Shown here: positions 25,541 to 34,387 of the stretch, in pieces
How the letters are laid out: each line of letters opens with the position of its first letter
Position numbering within the stretch: the first letter of the stretch is position 1
Assembly (NCBI GenBank): GCA_963830385.1
Contig: CAWHMD010000008.1
Coordinates: 248,001-312,000, forward strand
DNA length: 64,000 nucleotides
Direction: 5' to 3'
Origin: Bog-532 sp963830385
GTDB lineage: Bacteria > Actinomycetota > Actinomycetes > Streptosporangiales > Streptosporangiaceae
Program-made: the position numbers and the translations under genes
The notes under the pieces: model-generated
Told to the model about the DNA's origin: nothing
What the model saw: the letters and a program-made list of their open reading frames with translations, nothing else
Database searches by the model: none

Positions 25541-26409
25541 TGGTTGGACGGCTCAGGGCCGGTCGGTGCACAGTTCGCGGTACCCGTTCTAGCATTCGAA
25601 TTGTAGTAACGCGCGGTCGGGGCGAAACGCGCCCACAGCGAGAACGCATGGGTGACCTTGGATCCTCGGCTCAGCTTGAATTTTGACCTCGGATTGAAGG
25701 TGCCGTGCGAATTGCCGTTGAGGTTGCGGGTGTTGGCGCTGCCGCATTCTTCCAGACCGCGGTAACACAGCACCCACCACTGGAAGTGTATGTTCGAGAA
25801 GCGCGCAGTACCTTGGTGAACGTACGTCAAGTTGTAGGATGCCCGGCTTACCTGATTCGCTGGATCCACCGTTATCCGTCCGACTATTTTGTCGGTGTTG
25901 TCGCAGGTGTCGCCGTCGCAGAACCCTCCGTCAAGCTCGAAGGGCATCTCGCACCATGAGGCGTCGCCATCGCCGAGCGGGTTGCACCCGAAGCCCATTA
26001 CCTCGAATTCGTTCGGCGGCGTAGCGGCCAGGGCGGTCGTGTACGCCGTATGAGCAGGCACGGAACGGGCCGAGCTCAGCGCCGCCTGGAGGTCGGATTC
26101 GGTGGCGTGAACGTGAGTGACGCCGGTGCGGGTCCCTTCCGGCACGGTCACCGTCTTGCCCGATTTGACCTGCTGCATCATCTGCTCAATGGCCGGGACC
26201 ACCGAGTTGGACACTTGCGCGGCCTGGTGCGCCGCCTGGGTGAAAGTTTCGCCTGAGGTGATCGTGTACCAGAAACTACTCTGGCTTGTTTTCGCGGTTT
26301 GACTTGCCCCGGCATAAGCCGGTGACAAAGCCCCGGCAAAGAGCACGACCGAGGCCGCGATTCCCGTCATCCACAGGCGCCGGTACTTTACCTTTCCAGA
26401 ACTTTTCAA
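25516..26409 (-). CDS. Secreted cysteine-containing protein of unknown function
   Basis: About 297 residues. A basic n-region (KSSGKVKYRRLW) and hydrophobic MTGIAASVVLFAGALSPAYA form a signal peptide. The mature part has an N-terminal helical region with VPAIEQMMQQVKSGKTVTV and a C-terminal domain with paired cysteines (FGCNPLGDGDASWCEMPF, FCDGDTCDN, LCYRGLEECGS, ANCAPTG, NQCLYPGVL) and aromatic-rich FSNIHFQWWVLCYRG. The proposed TTG start follows GGGGG by eight bases. It heads the operon with the two tandem paralogues. No family was recognised; Trp/Tyr and Cys content suggest a disulfide-stabilised extracellular domain. Confidence 0.55.
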   Translation of the reverse strand: MKSSGKVKYRRLWMTGIAASVVLFAGALSPAYAGASQTAKTSQSSFWYTITSGETFTQAAHQAAQVSNSVVPAIEQMMQQVKSGKTVTVPEGTRTGVTHVHATESDLQAALSSARSVPAHTAYTTALAATPPNEFEVMGFGCNPLGDGDASWCEMPFELDGGFCDGDTCDNTDKIVGRITVDPANQVSRASYNLTYVHQGTARFSNIHFQWWVLCYRGLEECGSANTRNLNGNSHGTFNPRSKFKLSRGSKVTHAFSLWARFAPTARYYNSNARTGTANCAPTGPEPSNQCLYPGVL

Positions 26410-26559
26410 GACATTACCCCCGGTCCCCGCTGTCCCATTGTTGGAACTTCGGGGCAAGCCTGGCATATCACCCCGGCAGCGAACAAGGTAGTCGCACAAA
26501 TTCCCACACCCGGAAAGGGGGACAGGTAATACCAGCCCAACTTTGATTAAGGTCTGCCT

Positions 26560-26591
26560 CGCCTTAATTACGGTCGCCCCTAATTAAGGCG
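26560..26591. promoter_or_regulatory. 11-bp inverted repeat with AT-rich arms
   Basis: CGCCTTAATTA and its exact complement flank a 10-base loop. An additional TTAAGG at 26547 gives a second, overlapping dyad with the left arm. The element is 60 bases downstream of the alcohol dehydrogenase stop and about 150 bases upstream of the secreted-protein start, both on the minus strand. It may be a terminator for the former or an operator for the latter. The rest of 26410-26650 shows no gene. Confidence 0.5.
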
Positions 26592-26650
26592 CGCCTGCCG
26601 GTGCTGTTGTCGGGACCTCAGGTGCCGAGCAGTTCGGGGGGAGTACGCGT

Positions 26651-27631
26651 TCAGAAGCTGATCGACACCTTCAGCGCGTTGTCGGTCCGGTCGTAGGCCA
26701 TCTGGTAGGCCTTTTCGACTTCGTCGATCGGCAGCATGTGGCTGAGCAGCGGCGCCACGTCGATCGCGCGGGCGGCGATCAGCCGCACCGCGTACCGGAA
26801 CGATTCGAGGCCGGGCTCGCCCTGGGTGCCGGAGATCGCGTAGGCCGTCAGGAACTTCCGGAAGAACTCGCAGAAGGAGAACGGGTAGTCGGCGGTGCCC
26901 TCGGGCAGGCCGAACCACAGCACGGTGGCGTGGTCGGCGGCCAGTTCCACGCTCAGCGGGAACGTCTCCCGGCTGCCGACCGCCTCCACCACCAGGTCGG
27001 CTCCCCGGCCGCCGGTGGCACCGAGCACGGCCGCCCGGAAATCGCCGGTGCCCGCATCCCCGCTGTCGGCCAGCACGGCAACATCGGCGCCAAGGTGCCG
27101 GCCGTAGGCCAGTCGGGCCGGCGACTTGTCCGACACCAGCACCCGGGCCGCCCCGGCCCGCTTGAGCAGGAAGGTGAAGAACGCGCCGGCCGACCCCTGC
27201 CCGATCACCGCGACGTCCCGGCCGACCAGGTCGAGCGGGTGACGCCGCAGCGCGAAGATAACCGTGCCCAGCTGCTGCGCCATCAGCAGGTGGCTGATCG
27301 GCACCGTGTCCGGCAGCTTGATGCAGGCCGAGCCGGGCAGCGCCTGGTACTCGGCCATGCAGCGCCCGTCCACGAAATGAGGGACGGTCAGTACCCGGTC
27401 GCCCGGTCCGAAGCCGGGGGACCGGGACTCCACCACCTCGCCCACGCTCTCGTGCCCTGGGTAACCGGCCGGTACCGATGGGGGCGGCGGCCCGTTGTAC
27501 ACACTGTGCAGATCAGACCCGCAGATCGACGTGTAGGCGGTCCGCACCAGGATCTCGCCGTCGGCAGGCGCTGGCCGTGGCACCTCTTCGCACACCACGC
27601 GTCCCGCATCGACCCAGCGTGCAGCCTTCAT
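26651..27631 (-). CDS. Zinc-type alcohol/polyol dehydrogenase family protein lacking the structural zinc lobe
   Basis: A 326-residue medium-chain dehydrogenase. Catalytic zinc residues are visible in TSICGSDLHSVYNG (Cys), YPGHESVGEVVE (His-Glu) and a later acidic residue; the Rossmann part is VAVIGQGSAGAFFTFLLKRA. Between VLTVPHFVDGRCM and AEYQ the usual four-cysteine structural zinc loop is missing, as in some threonine-dehydrogenase-like and biosynthetic members. ATG at MKAARWVD is the natural start. Its stop is four codons or more from other genes; the fused aromatic-biosynthesis gene starts upstream on the same strand with its stop 22 bases away. Confidence 0.82.
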   Translation of the reverse strand: MKAARWVDAGRVVCEEVPRPAPADGEILVRTAYTSICGSDLHSVYNGPPPPSVPAGYPGHESVGEVVESRSPGFGPGDRVLTVPHFVDGRCMAEYQALPGSACIKLPDTVPISHLLMAQQLGTVIFALRRHPLDLVGRDVAVIGQGSAGAFFTFLLKRAGAARVLVSDKSPARLAYGRHLGADVAVLADSGDAGTGDFRAAVLGATGGRGADLVVEAVGSRETFPLSVELAADHATVLWFGLPEGTADYPFSFCEFFRKFLTAYAISGTQGEPGLESFRYAVRLIAARAIDVAPLLSHMLPIDEVEKAYQMAYDRTDNALKVSISF

Positions 27632-27652
27632 CAACGCCACTCCACTCACCGG

Positions 27653-29704
27653 CTAGCTGGCCAGGTTTGGTCCGGGGATGGTGGCCAGGCGGCTCATGAG
27701 CTCGCCGAAATCGTCGAACGACAGGCTCTGGTCGGCATCGGAAAGGGCCTGGTCGGGGGAGGGGTGGACCTCGATGAGGAGGCCGTGGGCGCCGGCGGCG
27801 CGGGCGGCCCAGGCCATCGGGGCCACGTAGCGGCGCGAACCGGTGCCGTGGCTCGGGTCGACGATGATCGGCAGGTGCGACCGCTCACGGACGACCGCGA
27901 CCGCGGACAGGTCGAGGGTGTTGCGGGTGGCCCGCTCGAACGTCCGGATGCCGCGCTCGCAGAGGATGACCTGCTGGTTCCCCTGGGCGACGATGTACTC
28001 GGCGGCCGCCAGCCATTCCTCGATCGTGCTGGACAGGCCGCGCTTGAGCAGGACCGGCCGGTCCAGCTTGCCGACCTCGCGCAGCAGGTCGAAGTTCTGC
28101 ATGTTGCGGGCGCCGATCTGGAGGATGTCGGCGTCCTTGGCGATGCGCTGGGCCTGTTCCACCGCCATGACCTCGGTGATCACCGGCAGCCCGGTCTCCC
28201 GGCCGGCCGCGACCAGCAGGTCCAGGCCCTGCCAGCCGAGTCCCTGGAACGCGTACGGCGACGTCCGGGGCTTGAACACGCCGCCCCGGAGCACGTGAGC
28301 GCCGTGATCGCGCACGAACTTGGCGGTGGCGGCGATCTGCTCGGCGCTTTCCACCGAGCAGGGCCCGGCCATCACCGTGAACCCGTTACCGCCCACGAGC
28401 AGGTCCCCGACCTGGACCACGGTGTCGGCGGCCCGGCTGGCCCGGTCGACCAGCAGGTGCCCGCCCGAGCGGCGGGCCGGCGGCGCCGGGTCGGCGACCA
28501 CCGCCTCAAGCGTCTCGGCTGGTCCTTCCGCGGCCGGGGCGTCGGGCAGGCTGCCCGGGCGGGCCGTCGGGCGCAGCGCCTTGGCCGGGTAGCTGCCGAG
28601 GACCTTCAGGTACTGGGCCGCCAGCCGCAGCTCGTCCAGCGCGGCGGCGGTCTGCGGCTCGGCCACGTTGCCCTCGAAGTCCAGGAAGAACAGGTACTCC
28701 CAGGGCCGCCCGGGCCGTGGCCGCGACTCCAGCTTGGTCATCGAGTGGCCGCTGCCGGACAAGATCTCCAGGCAGCGCAGCAGCGCGCCCTCCTCGTGGC
28801 GGGTGCTCAAGATGACGCTGGTCTTGCAGGCGACCCGCACGTCGATCGGGGCGGCGGCCGTCGCCAGCACCACGAACCGGGTGTAGTTGTCCTCGGAGTC
28901 GGTGATGCTGTGGCGCAGCACGGTCAGGCCCTGAGCCTCGGCTGCCTCGGCCGACCCGATCGCGGCGACGCTCGGGTCGCCCGCCGCCGCCACCGCCGCC
29001 ATCGGCCCGGCGATGTCGAAGTAGCTGGTCGGGGCGGCCTGCGGCAGCGACTGGAGGAAACGGGCGCACTGCTCGAGGCCCTCGGGCGGGGACAGGATCC
29101 GGCTCAGCGAGCTCAGCGGCACGTCCCGGACGGCGGCCAGGCAGTAGTCGACCTTCCAGGTCTCCTCGCCGACGATGAACAGCTCGTGCTCGCGGAGCAG
29201 GCCGTAGACCTCGTTGATGCTGCCGGCCAGGGTGTTCTCGATGGGAAGGACGGCCAGGTCCACCTCACCGGCCAGCAGCGCGGCGACCACTTCGGCGTAC
29301 GTCCCGTAACCGGCCGGCTCGCCGTCGGCCGCCCGGCCCGCCAGGTGCTTGCGGGCGGCCGCGTCGCTGAACGAATGGGCCGAGCCCTGGAAGGCCACCC
29401 GCAGCTGGCCGGCGGCCGGGCCGCCCAGCCGGCTGACCTGCTGGGCGACCGACTCGCTGATCAGCTCCCGGAAGATCCGGCGCACCAGGCTGGCCGAGAC
29501 CCCCAGGTCGGTGGCCACGTCCTCGACGCCGGCCAGTACCTGCCGCTCACGATCGGCATCCTGGATCGCCGACGTGCCGCTCTGCTTCCGGCGGCCGATC
29601 TCGGTGATGATGCGCATCCGCTGCGCGATGAGACCGACGATCCCGGTGTCGACCTCGTCCAGGTTCTGCCGCAGGTCGCCGATGTCTGACTGCTGACCAT
29701 CCAC
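27653..29704 (-). CDS. Fused chorismate mutase / prephenate dehydratase / ACT / DAHP synthase
   Basis: A 683-residue polypeptide with four domains in order. Residues about 5-90: AroQ-type chorismate mutase (LRQNLDEVDTGIVGLIAQRM, RRKQSGTSAIQDADRERQVL). About 100-285: prephenate dehydratase with VAFQGSAHSFSDAAA, LPIENTLAGSINEVYGLL and the catalytic TRF in DSEDNYTRFVVLA. About 295-370: ACT regulatory domain with the Phe-binding ESRP motif. A Pro/Ala-rich linker leads to a type I-beta DAHP synthase (about 425-680: VMAGPCSVESAEQI, FKPRTSPYAFQG, IVDPSHGTGSR). It would join the first step of the shikimate pathway to the two phenylalanine-specific steps. GTG start at 29704; the frame stays open upstream but without homology. 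Confidence 0.88.
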   Translation of the reverse strand: MDGQQSDIGDLRQNLDEVDTGIVGLIAQRMRIITEIGRRKQSGTSAIQDADRERQVLAGVEDVATDLGVSASLVRRIFRELISESVAQQVSRLGGPAAGQLRVAFQGSAHSFSDAAARKHLAGRAADGEPAGYGTYAEVVAALLAGEVDLAVLPIENTLAGSINEVYGLLREHELFIVGEETWKVDYCLAAVRDVPLSSLSRILSPPEGLEQCARFLQSLPQAAPTSYFDIAGPMAAVAAAGDPSVAAIGSAEAAEAQGLTVLRHSITDSEDNYTRFVVLATAAAPIDVRVACKTSVILSTRHEEGALLRCLEILSGSGHSMTKLESRPRPGRPWEYLFFLDFEGNVAEPQTAAALDELRLAAQYLKVLGSYPAKALRPTARPGSLPDAPAAEGPAETLEAVVADPAPPARRSGGHLLVDRASRAADTVVQVGDLLVGGNGFTVMAGPCSVESAEQIAATAKFVRDHGAHVLRGGVFKPRTSPYAFQGLGWQGLDLLVAAGRETGLPVITEVMAVEQAQRIAKDADILQIGARNMQNFDLLREVGKLDRPVLLKRGLSSTIEEWLAAAEYIVAQGNQQVILCERGIRTFERATRNTLDLSAVAVVRERSHLPIIVDPSHGTGSRRYVAPMAWAARAAGAHGLLIEVHPSPDQALSDADQSLSFDDFGELMSRLATIPGPNLAS

Positions 29705-29736
29705 GGCCCCAACATAGCGGTCGCCCGCCCTCCGCT

Positions 29737-30351
29737 TCAGCCTGGAGGCCCGTCCTCGCGGATCACCCGCTCGATGCGGCGGTCGGGGACGATCCACATG
29801 ATCGCGACGACGACGAAGCAGGCCACCGCGACCCAGACGCCGACGCGCTCGCTCCCGCGGTTCAGCAGCGCGCTGAGGATCCCAGCCAGGTAGAGCACCG
29901 GGGAAGCCTTGCCCTTGAAGTCGGCGCCGATGGCGTGCCGCAGCGGGGACTGCGGTCCCTGCTGCCGGATGACCACGGTCTGCAGCACGTAGTAGGCGAA
30001 GGCGGCGGCCAGCAAGTTGATGCCGTAGACGACCACCGGGGTCTGCTGGTAGCGGGTCTCGTCCACCCAGCCGGTGGTGAACGGGAACAGGGACAGGCAG
30101 AACAGCAGGGCCAGGTTGGCCCACAGCACCCCGCCGTGGATTGAGCGGACCAGCTGGAACATGTGATGGTGGTTGTTCCAGTAGATGCCGACGTAGACGA
30201 AGCTGAGCAGGTAGGTCAGCAGGCCGCTGCCGGTGGTGTGGACCAGGGCGTAGAGGGTGGCCTGGTCCGGGACCTTCAGCTCCAGCACCATGACCGTGAT
30301 GATGATGGCAAGCACGCCGTCGCTGAACGCTTCCAGCCGGCTGGTCGGCAT
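29737..30351 (-). CDS. TMEM175/DUF1211-family potassium channel-like protein
   Basis: A 204-residue membrane protein that starts with the family hallmark RLEAFSDGVLAIIITVMVLE (FSDG motif), followed by five further predicted helices including LSFVYVGIYWNNHHHMFQLV and NLALLFCLSLFPFTTGW. Bacterial TMEM175 proteins form tetrameric K+ leak channels with one six-helix repeat. Start ATG at MPTSRLEAF. It is divergent from cydA; the 59-base spacer must hold both promoters. Confidence 0.85.
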   Translation of the reverse strand: MPTSRLEAFSDGVLAIIITVMVLELKVPDQATLYALVHTTGSGLLTYLLSFVYVGIYWNNHHHMFQLVRSIHGGVLWANLALLFCLSLFPFTTGWVDETRYQQTPVVVYGINLLAAAFAYYVLQTVVIRQQGPQSPLRHAIGADFKGKASPVLYLAGILSALLNRGSERVGVWVAVACFVVVAIMWIVPDRRIERVIREDGPPG

Positions 30352-30410
30352 CGTCAGAGCGTAGCGTGCCCCACTGGCGCAAGCGCCACCGGCCGGTAAG
30401 ACTGCTACCC

Positions 30411-31811
30411 ATGCTGAGGTCGCTGGCGGCCGGTTCGCTGCAGGTAGTACCAGCGCGCGCCCAGATGGGCTCCAGCCTGGGCTTCCACATCATCCTGGCC
30501 TGCATGGGCATCGCGTTCCCGGCGATCGTCATGATCGCGCACTACCGCGGCCTGCGCCATCACGACCAGGCTGCGCTGCTGCTCGCCCGCCGCTGGTCCA
30601 AGGTGATGGCGGTGCTGGTCGCGGTGGGCGCGGTCAGCGGGACCGTGCTGTCGTTCGACATGGGCCTGCTCTGGCCCGGCCTGATGGGCCGGTACGGCTC
30701 CGTGATCGGCATCCCGTTCAGCTTCGAGGGGATCTTCTTCCTCCTCGAGGCCGTGTTCACCGCGATCTACCTGTACGGCTGGGACCGGCTGCCGGCCTGG
30801 GCGCACTTCTGGAGCCTCGCACCGGTCGTGATCACCGGGATCGGCGGGGCCGTTTCCGTGGTTGCCGCCAATGCCTGGATGAACGACCCGTCCGGGTACA
30901 CCATGTCTGGCGGCCGGATCACCAGCGTCGATCCGGTCGCGGTGTTCTTCAACGGGGCGACCTGGTACGAGACCCCGCACATGATCCTGGCCGCCTACAT
31001 GGTCGCGGGCGGCCTGGCCGCCACCCCCTACGCGGCCGGCCTGCTTCGCGGGCACCGCGACCGCTACAACCGGCTGGGGTTCCTGCTGCCGTTCACGGTG
31101 GCCGCGATCGCGACGCCGTTCCAGATCGCGGTCGGTGACACCGCGGCCCGGGCGATCGCCAGCCAGCAGCCGGTCAAGTTCGCGTCGATGGAGTACGTCC
31201 GGGTCACCGCCCGCGGCGTCCCGGAGTGGATCGGCGGCATCTGGTACCACGGGCACGTGGTGCCGGGCACCGGTCTCGCCCTCCCGGACGTTGACTCCCT
31301 GCTGGTCGGGTTCTCGCCGCACACCAAGGTGACCGGCTGGGACAGCGTGCCCCCGGCCCTGCGACCGCCGCTGCCGACGCTGATCCACCTCAGCTTCGAC
31401 GTGATGGTCGGCGTCGGGACGCTGATGCTGCTGTGGGGCCTGTGGCTGGCCCTGTGGTGGTGGCGGCGCCGGGATCTGCCGGGAGGCAGGCTGGGCACGG
31501 TGTTCCTGGCCGGGGGAGCGCTGTCCGGGGTGGCGGCGGTGGTGGCCATGGAGGCCGGCTGGGTGGTCACCGAGGTCGGCCGCCAGCCCTGGACCGTCTA
31601 CGGCGTCCTGCTCACCAACCAGGCCGCCACCCGGGCCAGCGGGGTGGTGAGCACGCTGGTCATCACCGTGCTGCTCTACGGCGTGCTGACCATAGCCACC
31701 TTCGGCATCTTGTTCCTGATGCAGCGGCGCTGGCAGGCCTCCGGCCAGCCCGAGGTGGCCGTCCCGTATTCACCGTCCGAGCAGGCCCGGCGGCCGGGGG
31801 CCAAGCAGTGA
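30411..31811 (+). CDS. cydA: Cytochrome bd-type quinol oxidase subunit I
   Basis: A 466-residue heme-bearing subunit of the bd oxidase, which oxidises quinol and reduces O2 without pumping protons. The N-terminal SSLGFHIILACMGIAFPAIV holds a conserved heme-ligand His, TPHMILAAYMVAGG another, and EVGRQPWTVYGVL is the family's GRQPW motif. The Q-loop between helices VI and VII is short, as in CIO-type oxidases. The ATG at 30411 gives the usual N-terminus; a ribosome binding site is weak. cydB follows with a four-base overlap (GTGA). No cydX or cydDC genes are nearby. Confidence 0.9.
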   Translation: MLRSLAAGSLQVVPARAQMGSSLGFHIILACMGIAFPAIVMIAHYRGLRHHDQAALLLARRWSKVMAVLVAVGAVSGTVLSFDMGLLWPGLMGRYGSVIGIPFSFEGIFFLLEAVFTAIYLYGWDRLPAWAHFWSLAPVVITGIGGAVSVVAANAWMNDPSGYTMSGGRITSVDPVAVFFNGATWYETPHMILAAYMVAGGLAATPYAAGLLRGHRDRYNRLGFLLPFTVAAIATPFQIAVGDTAARAIASQQPVKFASMEYVRVTARGVPEWIGGIWYHGHVVPGTGLALPDVDSLLVGFSPHTKVTGWDSVPPALRPPLPTLIHLSFDVMVGVGTLMLLWGLWLALWWWRRRDLPGGRLGTVFLAGGALSGVAAVVAMEAGWVVTEVGRQPWTVYGVLLTNQAATRASGVVSTLVITVLLYGVLTIATFGILFLMQRRWQASGQPEVAVPYSPSEQARRPGAKQ

Positions 31812-32980
31812 TCGCCGACACCGTGGCAGCCGTGCTGGTGGTGGTGGCCATCGCCTACGCGGCGCTGGCGGGGGCCGACTTCGGCGGCGGCATCTGGGAC
31901 CTGCTGGCCGGCCGGGCCCGGCGCGGAGCCGCGGCCCGGCGGCGCATCGACGCCTCGATCACGCCGGTGTGGGAGTCCAACCACGTGTGGCTGATCATCG
32001 TGGTGGTCGTGCTCTGGACCGCCTTCCCGGTCGCGTTCGGCTGGATCTTCACCACGTTGTTCGTGCCGCTGAGCGCGGCCGCGCTCGGCATCGTGCTGCG
32101 CGGCGCCGGGTTCGCGTTCCGCCCCGAGGTCCGGGCCATGCGCTGGGAGCCGGTGGCCGGTGCCGTGTTCGCGTTCGCCTCCCTGCTGACACCGTTCTTC
32201 CTCGGCACCGTGATCGGGGCGGTGGTGACCGGTCGGGTGCAGGGCGACGGCGGCGACCCGGTCACCGCCTGGGTGAACCCGACCTCGCTGCTGACCGGTG
32301 CCTTGTTCGTGGTGTTCTCCGCTTACCTGGCCGCCGTCTACCTGGCGGTGGACAGCGAGCGGGCGGGCGAACCGGAGCTGCGCGAGTACTTCACCCGGCG
32401 GGCGATCGCGGCCGCCGTCGTCTCCGGGGTGCTGGCCGCCGTCACCATGACCGTGCTGCATTCCAGCGCACCGCGGATCTTCACCAACCTGACCAGCGGG
32501 CGCTCGCTGCCGCTGGTGGTGGTGTCGGTGCTGGCCGGAGCGGTGGTGCTGGTGCTGCTGGTGCTGGACAAGGTCCGGCTGATCCGCCCGCTGGCCGCGC
32601 TCGCGGTCACGGCGGTCGCGGCCGGCTGGGCGATCGCCCAGTACCCGTATCTGCTCCCGCCCGGCCTGACCATCGCCGGCGCCGCCGCCCCGGCCGCCGC
32701 CCTCGGCACCGAACTGCTGGTCGTGTTCATCATCGTCGTGGTGGTCGGCCCGTCCTTCGCGCTGCTGTTCTGGCTCACCCAGCGCGGCCATCTCGGCGAG
32801 TCCGAACCGACCTCCAGCAGCTTGCTGACCCTGGACCCTGACCCGCCCATCCCCGCGGCGCCCGCGCCCGCGACGGCGGCCGCGACCCCCCAGTCGGGGC
32901 TCGCCACCGTGGCCGTCTTCGCCCTGGTCGCGGCCCGCCGGAGCCAGCACCGGCGTCAGCGCCAGCGCCGGAGGCCTTGA
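31808..32980 (+). CDS. cydB: Cytochrome bd-type quinol oxidase subunit II
   Basis: A 390-residue subunit with about eight membrane helices. Typical stretches are ALAGADFGGGIWDLLAGRAR, ITPVWESNHVWLIIVVVVLW and LGTELLVVFIIVVVVGPSFA. Beyond the last helix there is a 60-residue Pro/Ala/Arg-rich cytoplasmic tail not normally seen, possibly an extension by loss of the original stop. GTG start overlaps the cydA stop. It converges with the NCS1 permease gene; the stop codons abut with no spacer. Confidence 0.88.
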   Translation: MIADTVAAVLVVVAIAYAALAGADFGGGIWDLLAGRARRGAAARRRIDASITPVWESNHVWLIIVVVVLWTAFPVAFGWIFTTLFVPLSAAALGIVLRGAGFAFRPEVRAMRWEPVAGAVFAFASLLTPFFLGTVIGAVVTGRVQGDGGDPVTAWVNPTSLLTGALFVVFSAYLAAVYLAVDSERAGEPELREYFTRRAIAAAVVSGVLAAVTMTVLHSSAPRIFTNLTSGRSLPLVVVSVLAGAVVLVLLVLDKVRLIRPLAALAVTAVAAGWAIAQYPYLLPPGLTIAGAAAPAAALGTELLVVFIIVVVVGPSFALLFWLTQRGHLGESEPTSSSLLTLDPDPPIPAAPAPATAAATPQSGLATVAVFALVAARRSQHRRQRQRRRP

Positions 32981-34387
32981 TCAGTTCGGGGCGGGCTCCG
33001 GCGCGGAGACCGACCGGCGGGGCGCCCGGCGGACGGCCAGCAGGTAGTACAGCGGGATGGTCACGGCCAGCCCGACGATCCACGACAGGTCCGTCCCGTT
33101 CATGGCCTTGGCGGCCGGCCCGGTGTACAGGGTCGTCGACATGAACGGGACCTCGACCGCGATGCCGATCAGGTAGGCGATGACGCCGATCCAGCCGATC
33201 CGGCCGTAGGGGCCGCCGCTCGGGTCGAAGAACGCCTCGACGTCGTACTCGCCCCGCCTGATCAAGTAGTAGTCGACCAGGTTGATCGCGGTCCAGGGGA
33301 TCAGGACGTACAGCAGCAGCAGGATGAAGTTCGTGTAGTTGGTCAGGAAGTTCGACTGCAGCCCGATCGCCAGGCCCAGCGACAGCGCCACGATGGCGAC
33401 CGAGAGGACGGCCCGGACCCGGGCGCCGGGGATCCAGCGGCGGGCGAAGGTCTGCCCGGTCGTGATCGAGCACAGCACGCCGCCGTACAGGTTGATCGAG
33501 TTCGTGTCCATGATCCCGAGCGCGAAGACGATCATGACCAGCCAGCCGACGCCCCCGCTCAGCGTGTGCAGCTCGGCGATCTGGTCCGGGTTGCTGGAGG
33601 CGACCCCGACGATGGCGCCCAGCAGCATGGGCAGGATGCTGCCGGTGACCGTGCCCCAGTACGACATCCAGAAGGTGGAGCCGGCCTCGTTGTTGGGCGG
33701 CATGTAGCGCGAGTAGTCCGAGACGTACGGCGCGTAGGCGATCTGCCAGAGCACGCCGAGCGACACTCCCGACAGGAAGCCGCCGCCGCTGAAGTGGCCG
33801 ATGGACAGGAAATTGGCCGGCAGGCCGTGCACCCCGACGATGAAGATCAGGCTGAGGATCATGACCCCGCCGAACAGGATCACCGCCCACCGGTTCACCG
33901 CGTGGATCATGTCGTAGCCGAGCACGGTGATGACCAGGCTGACCACCGCGCAGATGACGATGCCGGTGTTGATGCTTATGCCGCTGGCCACCTGGTGCAG
34001 CGACTGGCCCCCGAGGACCAGGTTGGACGCGAAGAAGCCCACGTACATGACCACGGCCACGAGGACGACGATCAGGGCCCCGAAGTACCCGAACTGCGCC
34101 CGGCTCTGGATCATCTGGGGCACGCCCAGCCGCGGTCCCTGGGCCGAGTGCAGCGCCATGAACAGCCCGCCGACCGCGTTGCCGAGCACGATCGCGACCA
34201 GGCTCCACCAGAAGCTGAGGTGGAACACGGCTGGGGCGAGGGCGCCGGTCACGAACGTCAGCGGCATGATGTTGGAGCTGAACCAGATCGTGAACAGGTC
34301 GCGCGGCCGCCCGTGCCGCTCGTCCAGCGGGATGATGTCGATGGTGCGGCGCTCCAGCGTCGCGGGCTCGCTCGATCTCGGGCTCAC
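32981..34387 (-). CDS. NCS1-family nucleobase/hydantoin-type permease
   Basis: A 468-residue, 12-helix transporter of the nucleobase:cation symporter-1 family. Characteristic parts are FTIWFSSNIMPLTFVTGALA, GPRLGVPQMIQSRAQFGYFG and YAPYVSDYSRYMPP, followed by NLYGGVLCSIT and LIPWTAINLVDYYLIRRGEY. These carriers import cytosine, purines, allantoin, hydantoins or thiamine-like compounds. The GTG start overlaps the stop of the nitrilase-type gene by four bases, so the two are an operon for uptake and hydrolysis of a nitrogen compound. The substrate is not deducible. Confidence 0.87.
   Translation of the reverse strand: MSPRSSEPATLERRTIDIIPLDERHGRPRDLFTIWFSSNIMPLTFVTGALAPAVFHLSFWWSLVAIVLGNAVGGLFMALHSAQGPRLGVPQMIQSRAQFGYFGALIVVLVAVVMYVGFFASNLVLGGQSLHQVASGISINTGIVICAVVSLVITVLGYDMIHAVNRWAVILFGGVMILSLIFIVGVHGLPANFLSIGHFSGGGFLSGVSLGVLWQIAYAPYVSDYSRYMPPNNEAGSTFWMSYWGTVTGSILPMLLGAIVGVASSNPDQIAELHTLSGGVGWLVMIVFALGIMDTNSINLYGGVLCSITTGQTFARRWIPGARVRAVLSVAIVALSLGLAIGLQSNFLTNYTNFILLLLYVLIPWTAINLVDYYLIRRGEYDVEAFFDPSGGPYGRIGWIGVIAYLIGIAVEVPFMSTTLYTGPAAKAMNGTDLSWIVGLAVTIPLYYLLAVRRAPRRSVSAPEPAPN

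Noticed and set aside
26547..26568. Possible iron box (DtxR/IdeR type) from TTAAGG...CCTTAA
   Set aside because: It departs from the TTAGGTTAGGCTAACCTAA-type consensus, the central spacing is not right, and the adjacent genes have no iron-related function that I can see.
26738..29689. A 983-codon open frame on the plus strand
   Set aside because: It is the complement of the mutase/dehydratase/DAHP synthase and alcohol dehydrogenase genes; low-complexity Gly/Arg/Val/Asp composition and no homology.
27653..30532. A longer version of the aromatic-biosynthesis fusion, with 276 extra N-terminal residues
   Set aside because: The extension is the out-of-frame reading of the TMEM175 gene on the same strand; the mutase domain starts right after the GTG at 29704.
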